From Treponema sp. (GTDB taxonomy: Bacteria > Spirochaetota > Spirochaetia > Treponematales > Breznakiellaceae): 8,842 nucleotides of DNA. Below the pieces are notes generated by a model. That model was given only the letters and a program-made list of their open reading frames with translations, had not been told where the DNA came from and ran no database searches. How positions within the stretch are numbered: the stretch's first letter is position 1; every line of letters begins with the position of its first letter. A program made the translations under genes and the position numbers. This document shows, in pieces, positions 1 to 4,010 of this stretch. Location of the stretch: assembly GCA_031267115.1 (NCBI GenBank), contig JAIRZS010000128.1, positions 1-8,842 of the forward strand. The letters run 5' to 3'.

Positions 1-145
1 CGGCAAAAAAGGATACCGCTTCTATCCCTTGCGCGGGCAAAAAATCGCCCTCCGTGGCGATTTTTTGCCTCGGAGTTTGCCTGCGGCAAACTCCATCTAT
101 CCGCCATTGGCGGATAGCAATGGAAACAGCGGCATCCATGCCGCA
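1..145. repeat. Left arm of long inverted repeat, string of hairpins
   Basis: This non-coding stretch is a series of perfect hairpins: stem 36-49/56-69 (14 bp, loop CTCCGT), 72-81/85-94 (10 bp, loop TGC), 97-105/109-117 (9 bp, loop ATT) and 129-135/138-144 (7 bp). It returns in inverted orientation at 2914-3105. Segment 1-34 matches the complement of 3072-3105 with one mismatch, and 79-144 matches the complement of 2914-2979 with a few differences. The first hairpin keeps its loop but has a different stem in the other arm. The arm is probably cut by the window start, since the other arm runs on to about 3119. I do not recognise a named element. Confidence 0.85.
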
Positions 146-164
146 ACCCCCGGTAAACGCAAAG

Positions 165-181
165 GGCCGGGTAGAACCGGG
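165..181 (-). repeat. 17-bp copy of the intron 3' tail
   Basis: GGCCGGGTAGAACCGGG here is identical to 751-767, the domain VI 3' strand plus adjacent bases of the intron-like RNA. Both copies have the same orientation. The match ends abruptly on both sides. It could be a remnant of a second intron copy or a shared target/tail motif; the function is unknown. Confidence 0.6.
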
Positions 182-185
182 TAAA

Positions 186-223
186 GGTGCCAGGCACCAA
201 ATTTCTGGATAATTTTTTATCGA
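186..223 (+). repeat. 38-bp direct repeat, left copy
   Basis: This copy matches 2786-2823 at 37 of 38 positions in the same orientation. It starts with the palindrome GGTGCCAGGCACC and continues into an A/T-rich part. Short palindromes of this kind occur in REP-like intergenic repeats of many bacteria. Unlike the right copy, this one is not followed by the complementary GGTGCCTGGCAC, so it cannot form the long stem-loop seen there. Confidence 0.85.
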
Positions 224-745
224 ATAATATGGTATCCGGCGCTATATGAAACTGCTTTTTTTCGAAACATGTATACTTGTTTTCTTGGAGGTGATCCAAA
301 AAGTATAATAGGCCTTAAACGAAGCCGTAGAAGCCGTAATTGATGTAAAAAAATGCCATATCAAAAGCTTTCCAGTGGTTGAACAATCTCTTTGAGAAAC
401 AACAGGTCCTGCGAAAGACTCGCCTTATCCTATGCCTCAGCCGGCAGTTGTTCCCTTCTATCCCCACCGTATGAGACTCTCCCTATAAGGGCTATTCTTG
501 ACCCGCAAAATGGTCCTGAATAGACATTCCAGGGCGGAAGAGGGCCACGAACCCCGCGAACGGGGCCTATCATACTCCGGTTTCCGGGATTACACCCGGA
601 AAACCAGCCTGGTATCGCACGAACCTCGCGAATTTTCGCTTTGGTATCCCCGACCTTACCCGAATTCCTACCCGGCTCGTGTGAAAACAGGAAAGCAAGA
701 CAGGAAAAAGGCAGAAAAACCAGAGTAGCGCTATGCTGTTCGCGG
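224..745. other. Gene-free stretch with short hairpins
   Basis: I see no credible gene here. The only short open frames are a 20-codon one at 246-308 and fragments between 349 and 470 without a start. The perfect 11-base complement of the 16S rRNA 3' end, GGAGGTGATCC, lies at 287-297 but is followed by no durable reading frame. Hairpins occur at 552-556/561-565 (CGAA tetraloop) and 581-588/595-602 (8 bp). On the minus strand this stretch lies 3' of the intron-like RNA, so it would be its 3' exon side. Confidence 0.5.
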
Positions 746-751
746 GGTTCG
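548..751. repeat. Three related CGAACCCCGCGAA elements, outer two inverted
   Basis: CGAACCCCGCGAAC (548-561) and its exact reverse complement (738-751) bracket about 175 bp. A diverged direct copy, CACGAACCTCGCGAAT, lies between them near 618-633. The right-hand element touches the 3' end of the intron-like RNA. No coding frame is supported across it. Confidence 0.55.
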
Positions 752-792
752 GCCGGGTAGAACCGGGCGGTCACCCACCCGGAACCCCCACA
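751..792 (-). ncRNA. Domain VI of the group II intron-like RNA
   Basis: On the minus strand an 8-bp stem, CCGGGTGG/CCGCCCGG (one G-U pair), is capped by a GUGA tetraloop. An outer stem pairs the G-run next to domain V with UUCUACCC, leaving an unpaired A whose plus-strand position is 758. That A sits where the lariat branch point is expected. Position and shape fit domain VI; branching itself is inferred. Confidence 0.6.
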
Positions 793-825
793 GACCCGGA
801 TGTGCCCAATTAAGGCATCCGGTTC
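793..825 (-). ncRNA. Domain V of the group II intron-like RNA
   Basis: The 33-nt minus-strand hairpin begins GAACCGGATGCC and ends GGGCACATCCGGGTC, closely matching the domain V pattern (GAGCCGNATGC ... GCACGTNCGGTTC in many bacterial introns), including the two-base bulge position before the lower stem. The usual catalytic AGC triad reads AAC here, and the base opposite is G, giving an A-G mismatch. That may mean loss of catalytic activity. Confidence 0.65.
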
Positions 826-847
826 CTCAAGAAAAAGATTCGCTTAG

Positions 848-883
848 CTCCAGGAGCACTTTCTCATTCCTTCACTCCTGGAG
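848..883 (-). other. Short hairpin at the domain IV position
   Basis: CTCCAGGAG (848-856) and CTCCTGGAG (875-883) form a perfect 9-bp stem, extended outward by TTA/TAA after one mismatch. It lies about 20 nt 5' of domain V on the minus strand. Domain IV normally carries the intron protein gene; here it seems reduced to this stub. Confidence 0.55.
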
Positions 884-1611
884 TTAACCCTTTGGCCCTG
901 TTTTCCAGAACCGCTCCCGCTATCCGGCGTTGTTTCGTTTACACTGCTCTGGACTTTTGTGTGCCCGCGGTGTTTCTTCACGCCGGTTCTTTTCCTTGGG
1001 ACAGCCCTTCCCTCCGTTCTTTCAGGCCAGGGTCCCTTCGGTCAGGTTCCCCTGTTTCTCCGGGCTTCCGCCCTCCGGTACTATGACTGCCCTACGACTA
1101 CTAACTGTCCTTCCCCGCTCGCTTCGTCTTCCTTCGCTCCCAGGTACTGGTCGGGTCGCTCCTCCCTTTCGTATCGCCTCATCCTTCCTGTTTCGGCCTC
1201 TCTTGCCCTCGGAGCCTGGCTTGAGCCCGGACTTCTTATATCCCGCTTGCCCTTCGCGGTTTTATTCCCCCAGAGACCGTCAGTCCTCTCACGTTCCCGT
1301 ATGACCTGCCGTACATCTGCCCCGCTCTCCGACCCCGGCGGAGGTGTCAGGCTGGCGTGGGGCGCTCTGCCCTTTTTCTGCCTTCCACTCTCGCTCCCGT
1401 TATCACAACAACGAAAGCCTTCCGCGACAAACCACCTTTCGGGGCTCAATCACGCGGCTTTTGTACTCGCTGTCTACGCTTCACAAACCTTGTCGCCAAG
1501 GCCCATGCAAGACTCGCTTCCGGTGGTTCGCCACACCTTTCCGGATGAGGTGCACAGATTTCCCTGTGGTCTCATGAGGTCATGTTGAAAGGTTTTACCT
1601 GTTCCCTCCTT

Positions 1612-1627
1612 TCACGAGCTTTCGTGA
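1612..1627. other. 6-bp hairpin at the 5' edge of the intron-like RNA
   Basis: TCACGA-GCTT-TCGTGA is a perfect stem-loop at the junction between the intron-like RNA and the start of the repeat-protein gene. Group IIC introns are known to insert next to terminator-like hairpins, so this could mark the insertion site, but it could also belong to intron domain I. Confidence 0.35.
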
Positions 1628-1631
1628 CGCA

Positions 1632-2207
1632 ATGTGGTTTGTGGTTAAATTCTTTCAAATTCTGCGGGTCAAGTTTAGCTATAAAGGCCGGGGTCAAATA
1701 ATTAACCGCGAGCCAGACGGGAGAAATATCAAAATAACCATCAGTTTTGCCAAAACCGGCAAGTTAAAGATAAACCTGGTCGATCTGCACAAAATCACGG
1801 CCCCGGAAACCGGCAAAGAGCCGGTCACTGCCCTGCCGGTCGGGATAGGCTATACGATACCGGGCGAAATAACGTGGTCCAAAAAAGAAGGCGGCGAAAA
1901 GCTGAGCGGGACATTTGCGGACAAGCAGGAGTATACGGCCCGGGTAACGCTCAGGGCGGAGCTTAAATACTCTTTCGAGGGCCTTGTGAAGGCAGGGATA
2001 GCCCACAACGGGGACAGCGCGGACATAACGCCCGACCTGCCGGACACAACGACGGCAAAGATAACCGTTGCCATCCGCTTTAGTTCCGGAACCGGCTGGC
2101 AGGACATTGACAGCGACGGGGACGGCCTTACCGACGAGGAAGAAGCTTTTCTGGGGACGGACCCGAACAAGAAAGACACGGACAGGAACGGGTACGAGGA
2201 CGGCTGA
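1632..2207 (+). CDS. N-terminal open segment: treponemal surface-type domain plus one acidic repeat
   Basis: This is the first 191 codons of the broken gene. Residues about 55-150 (ITAPETGKEPV ... YTIPGEITW ... GTFADKQEYTARVTLRA ... YSFEGL) resemble the repeated beta-rich module of treponemal surface proteins, with the P-x-x-G, Y-x-G-x-[IV]-x-W, Y-T-A-x-V-T-L and Y-x-F-x-G positions kept. Residues 158-191 begin an acidic repeat with D-x-D-x-D-G, the calcium-binding pattern of thrombospondin type 3 repeats, then LTDEEEAFLGTDP. If translated alone the product would be a short cytoplasmic protein, as no signal peptide is visible. Family assignment is by pattern memory and moderate; calcium binding is inferred. 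Confidence 0.45.
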   Translation: MWFVVKFFQILRVKFSYKGRGQIINREPDGRNIKITISFAKTGKLKINLVDLHKITAPETGKEPVTALPVGIGYTIPGEITWSKKEGGEKLSGTFADKQEYTARVTLRAELKYSFEGLVKAGIAHNGDSADITPDLPDTTTAKITVAIRFSSGTGWQDIDSDGDGLTDEEEAFLGTDPNKKDTDRNGYEDG

Positions 2208-2210
2208 GAG

Positions 2211-2600
2211 GTGGTCAACGGCTATGACCCCCTGGACCCGAATGACCCGGACCCCAGCGGCGACGATGACAGCGACGGCCTGACGAACAAGGAAGAATAC
2301 GAAAAGGGGACAGACCCCAAAAACGCGGACACGGACAGGGACGGCTCCAAAGACGGCTGGGAGGCGGACAACGGGTATGACCCCCTGGACCCGAACGACC
2401 CGGATCCCAGCGGCGACGAAGACGGCGACGGCTTCCCCAACGGCTGGGAAGCAAGCCACGGGCATGACCCCCTGGACCCGAATGACCCGGACCCTAACGG
2501 CGACGATGACAGCGACGGACTGACGAATCGGGAAGAATACGAAAAGGGGACAGACCCCAAAAACGCGGACACGGAGAGGGACAGCTTCAAAGACGGTTGA
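2211..2600 (+). CDS. Middle open segment: acidic DPNDPDP repeats
   Basis: This segment lies between the two TGA codons and is in the same frame as the upstream one. It holds three repeat units starting [GH]-[YH]-DPLDPNDPDP, with D-rich loops GDDDSDGLTN and GDEDGDGFPN and the EEYEKGTDPKNADT linker. It could start at GTG 2211 if translated independently, but AGAGG lies directly against that codon, leaving no normal Shine-Dalgarno spacing. More likely it is a fragment of the larger gene. The composition (Asp, Gly, Pro) suggests a calcium-stabilised extracellular stalk. Confidence 0.4.
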   Translation: MVNGYDPLDPNDPDPSGDDDSDGLTNKEEYEKGTDPKNADTDRDGSKDGWEADNGYDPLDPNDPDPSGDEDGDGFPNGWEASHGHDPLDPNDPDPNGDDDSDGLTNREEYEKGTDPKNADTERDSFKDG

Positions 2601-2612
2601 GAGGCGGACAAC
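2220..2612 (+). repeat. Coding tandem repeats, 153 + 87 + 153 bp
   Basis: Three units share the DNA start TATGACCCCCTGGACCCG (or a near match) at 2220-2372, 2373-2459 and 2460-2612. The first and third are full 51-codon units, nearly identical along their length. The middle one is a short form lacking the EEYEKGTDPKNADT part. High DNA identity suggests recent duplication or gene conversion. Unit 1 ends DGWE with TGG; unit 3 ends with TGA at the same place. Confidence 0.85.
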
Positions 2613-2720
2613 AACTGGGGCCATGCGTTCCATTACAATTCTACTTACTTCAAAAATACCACCATAATATCCCCGCTGTTCTATGACTCCGGCACCGGCC
2701 AAAATTCCGGCTGGTAACGA

Positions 2721-2747
2721 AACCAAAAACCCTGGCAGGTTTTGGTT
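2721..2747 (+). other. Hairpin just after the repeat-protein gene
   Basis: AACCAAAAACC (2721-2731) and GGTTTTGGTT (2738-2747) pair over 10 bp with one bulged A and a 6-nt loop, four bases after the TAA. No T-run follows, so it is not a standard intrinsic terminator. Confidence 0.45.
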
Positions 2748-2785
2748 CCGGAGTTTGGTGCGAGTTTGAGGCTTTGCCCCAAATT

Positions 2786-2823
2786 GGTGCCAGGCACCAA
2801 ATTTCTGGATAAATTTTTATCGA
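2786..2823 (+). repeat. 38-bp direct repeat, right copy
   Basis: Same orientation as the copy at 186-223, differing at one base (A2813 versus T213). Together they frame the intron-like RNA and the broken gene with a 2600-bp offset. This copy keeps an inverted partner of its palindrome at 2831-2842. Confidence 0.85.
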
Positions 2824-2848
2824 GAAAAACGGTGCCTGGCACTTTTTT
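2787..2848 (+). terminator. Palindrome pair followed by T6, terminator-like
   Basis: GTGCCAGGCACC (2787-2798) pairs with GGTGCCTGGCAC (2831-2842) over 12 bp, and TTTTTT (2843-2848) follows. The 32-nt loop is long for a terminator, and each half is itself palindromic, so it may instead be a REP-like element that only resembles one. A further small hairpin, CGAACC-TTC-GGTTCG, lies at 2862-2876. Confidence 0.35.
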
Positions 2849-2913
2849 ATTTCTTCGACTGCGAACCTTCGGTTCGATTCGACTTCACGGTTAAAAATTA
2901 GCCGCGGGGGCAC

Positions 2914-3119
2914 GCGGCATGGATGCCGCTGTTTCCATTGCTATCAGCCGGCGGCGGATAGATGGAGTTTGCCGCAGGCGGGCCGGCATGGATGCCGGCT
3001 GCGGTGATTCATGAGTTTTTGCCCTGCAAAAACTCAAAGCTGTAAAACGGCACGGAGGCCGTTTTACAGCAGCGCAAGGGATTGAAGCGGTATCCTTTTT
3101 TGCCGGAGGCAAAAAAGAT
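2914..3119. repeat. Right arm of long inverted repeat, string of hairpins
   Basis: Hairpins here are 2914-2929, 2982-2999 (8-bp stem), 3012-3022/3026-3036 (11 bp), 3039-3051/3058-3070 (13 bp, loop ACGGAG) and 3096-3104/3108-3116 (9 bp). The ends match the left arm in inverted orientation (2914-2979 with 79-144; 3072-3105 with 1-34). The middle differs: the hairpin facing the left 36-69 hairpin keeps its loop but has a new, still perfect stem, and 2980-3011 has no counterpart at left. Nothing coding is supported. Confidence 0.85.
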
Positions 3120-3137
3120 ACAAGCGTAAAGCCCGGT

Positions 3138-3158
3138 CCGCGCGCTGCAGGCGCGCGG
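3138..3158. other. GC-only hairpin
   Basis: CCGCGCGC and GCGCGCGG form an 8-bp stem with loop TGCAG, just outside the right arm and upstream of an A/T-rich promoter region. Its role is unknown; it may be the last module of the hairpin string. Confidence 0.5.
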
Positions 3159-3234
3159 ATGCGCCCGGATTCCAAATTAGAATGTTAAACTGCTAAATAA
3201 TTACCATTTTTTTTAAATTTTTTGTAAATATGGC

Positions 3235-3264
3235 TTGACGAGATAACGAAAATAAGAGTATCGT
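3235..3264 (+). promoter_or_regulatory. Probable sigma70-type promoter for the RRM gene
   Basis: TTGACG (3235-3240) and TATCGT (3259-3264) are separated by 18 bp. A very A/T-rich tract (3191-3230) lies directly upstream, like an UP element. Transcription would start near 3271, leaving a leader of about 355 nt before the RRM protein. Confidence 0.5.
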
Positions 3265-3270
3265 TTCCTA

Positions 3271-3625
3271 GACAGGATGTTTTTTTGAGTTTTTTACGGT
3301 ACTTGGACCCCCCGGGGGTTTTTTTAGAATCGGATAGCCCGGCCCCGCAAAGGCAGACTTTATTTCCGGTTTTCAGAGATTTGCCGCTTCATTTCAGCTT
3401 ACCCCGTTTAGATTCTCAATCCAGAATAGTATTTTTGCGGCCTGTAACGCCGCGCCCCACAATGGCGTGGGGATTGATCGTCGCATCCTAACTCTCTTGC
3501 GGACGGAATTCCTGTTGGGATTTCGCGTATGGGAGTAGGCGCCGCCTGTTTATACGGGCGTGAATATATGGCGGCCCGGACGCCCTGGGTGTAACCGCCC
3601 AATTCCGGGAGAAGGAATTTTCTCA
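3271..3625 (+). promoter_or_regulatory. Long structured leader of the RRM protein gene
   Basis: No credible gene lies in these 355 nt. They hold T-runs (3280-3295), a terminator-like G/C hairpin with T7 (3307-3325), a 6-bp hairpin CCCCAC/GTGGGG (3455-3460/3467-3472), and a long-range stem GCCGCC/GGCGGC (3541-3546/3570-3575). The ribosome binding site GGGAGAAGG is at 3607-3615. A long leader before a small RNA-binding protein suggests post-transcriptional or autoregulatory control, which is inferred. No riboswitch class was recognised. Confidence 0.4.
3307..3325 (+). terminator. Terminator-like element within the leader
   Basis: A and C6 are followed at once by G5 and T7. The self-complementary run can fold as ACCCC/GGGGT with a 3-nt loop, followed by U7. 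The stem is short, but the T-run placement is that of an intrinsic terminator about 40 nt after the predicted start, so it could attenuate transcription. Confidence 0.4.
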
Positions 3626-3913
3626 ATGGCTAAGAAATTGTATGTCGGTAATCTCTCCTACAACACCACCGAGGACGGACTGAGGAATCTATTTTCTGAG
3701 TTTGGCAGTGTAGCCTCGTCCAAGATCATCTTTAACCGCGAAACCGGCGAATCCAAGGGATTCGGATTCATCGAAATGGGTTCTGACGATGAAGCCGGCG
3801 CTGCTATCGCGGGCGTCAACGGCCGCGAATTTGACGGCCGCCAGCTCCGTGTCAACGAGGCAATGGACAAACCCCGCCGCGATCGCTATGGAAACGGCGA
3901 CAGGAACTGGTAA
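3626..3913 (+). CDS. Small single-RRM RNA-binding protein
   Basis: This 95-residue protein is one RNA recognition motif. The RNP2 strand LYVGNL is at residues 5-10 and the RNP1 strand KGFGFIEM at 44-51, with the aromatic residues that stack on RNA bases (Y6, F46, F48) kept. After the domain (to about residue 79) comes a short basic, Arg/Gly/Asn-containing tail ending GDRNW. Size and layout match the bacterial cold-shock-associated Rbp family, which bind single-stranded RNA in the cytoplasm. The start at 3626 is chosen because GGGAGAAGG ends 10 nt before it and the protein then begins exactly at the first RRM strand; an upstream in-frame start at 3560 adds 22 residues without domain character. 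It appears to be transcribed alone from the promoter at 3235. Target RNAs are unknown. Confidence 0.92.
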   Translation: MAKKLYVGNLSYNTTEDGLRNLFSEFGSVASSKIIFNRETGESKGFGFIEMGSDDEAGAAIAGVNGREFDGRQLRVNEAMDKPRRDRYGNGDRNW

Positions 3914-3926
3914 CACGGATTATTAA

Positions 3927-3952
3927 CAGCCCGGCCCTTTGATGCCGGGCTG
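3927..3952 (+). terminator. Hairpin between the RRM gene and alaS
   Basis: CAGCCCGGC (3927-3935) and GCCGGGCTG (3944-3952) form a perfect 9-bp stem with an 8-nt loop, 14 nt after the RRM stop codon. C6GG follows rather than a T-run. It may act as an RNA 3'-end stabiliser or a weak or factor-assisted terminator; some readthrough into alaS is possible. Confidence 0.5.
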
Positions 3953-3975
3953 CCCCCCGGGAAGCCATCCAACGC

Positions 3976-4004
3976 TTGACCGGGACGCCCAGCTTAGGTA
4001 CATT
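3976..4004 (+). promoter_or_regulatory. Probable alaS promoter, start site at the ATG
   Basis: TTGACC (3976-3981) and TACATT (3999-4004) are spaced by exactly 17 bp. Transcription would begin about 7 nt later, at or next to the alaS ATG at 4011. No convincing Shine-Dalgarno sequence precedes that ATG, which fits a leaderless message. Confidence 0.5.
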
Positions 4005-4010
4005 ATTCTC

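Larger units (their letters stand above)
747..1620 (-). ncRNA. Group II intron-like RNA without an intron-encoded protein
   Basis: Read on the minus strand, about 870 nt has the order expected near a group II intron 3' end: a short perfect hairpin where the protein-coding domain IV normally sits (848-883), a domain V-like hairpin (793-825), then a domain VI-like hairpin with a bulged A (751-792). The upstream 700 nt lacks any reverse transcriptase frame but is rich in small stems with GNRA loops, for example 1553-1568 (loop GAAA in the RNA). The length fits an intron reduced to its RNA core. The 3' end is estimated from domain VI and could shift a few bases. The 5' end is uncertain because I could not find a clear GUGYG start; it may lie in or beside the hairpin at 1612-1627. 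Such introns need a maturase in trans, and none is visible here. Alternative: a degenerate, inactive relic. Confidence 0.6.
1632..2717 (+). pseudogene. Acidic thrombospondin type 3-like repeat protein with two in-frame TGA codons
   Basis: A single frame runs from ATG 1632 to TAA 2715-2717 (361 codons), interrupted only by TGA at 2205-2207 and 2598-2600. Both fall in the repeat motif D-G-[W]-E, where intact copies read TGG (for example in KDGWEADN and NGWEASHG). The frame, repeat pattern and a plausible C-terminus (FHYNSTYFKNTT ... QNSGW) continue past both stops. Trp is TGG elsewhere in the same gene, and alaS and nusB end in TGA, so a changed genetic code is unlikely. There is no signal peptide and no Shine-Dalgarno sequence before the ATG, and the intron-like RNA abuts the 5' end, so the original N-terminus is probably missing. 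The simplest reading is a decaying surface-protein gene; stop readthrough is the alternative. Confidence 0.6.

Noticed and set aside
36..144. CRISPR-like array
   Set aside because: The hairpins differ in sequence and there is no constant direct repeat with regular spacers, nor any cas gene.
246..308. 20-codon frame MKLLFFETCILVFLEVIQKV
   Set aside because: Too short and without a ribosome binding site before its ATG; the strong Shine-Dalgarno-like sequence lies inside it, not ahead of it.
959..1588. 209-codon plus-strand frame and overlapping frames in 892-1588
   Set aside because: The composition (Ser, Pro, Leu, Arg) is that of random reading through a structured RNA; the minus strand there fits an intron core and no protein family is recognisable.
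2598..2600. Selenocysteine at the TGA codons
   Set aside because: The intact repeats carry Trp at the position, not Cys or Sec, and no clear SECIS-type hairpin follows either TGA.
1632..2717. Genome-wide reassignment of UGA to Trp
   Set aside because: TGG encodes Trp many times in the same gene and in alaS, nusB and others, and TGA ends alaS and nusB, so the standard code applies here.
1764..2726. 320-codon minus-strand frame opposite the acidic repeat gene
   Set aside because: Its Val/Arg-rich, repeated product is what the antisense of DPNDPDP repeats gives, and it lacks a start context. The plus frame has recognisable repeats and is preferred even with its stops.
3285..3491. 68-codon TTG-start frame in the RRM leader
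   Set aside because: No ribosome binding site and no recognisable family; it spans the terminator-like hairpin and fits better as untranslated leader.
3939..4010. Longer alaS starting at TTG 3939
   Set aside because: The extra 24 residues are unlike AlaRS N-termini and overlap the intergenic hairpin, whereas ATG 4011 gives the standard family start.
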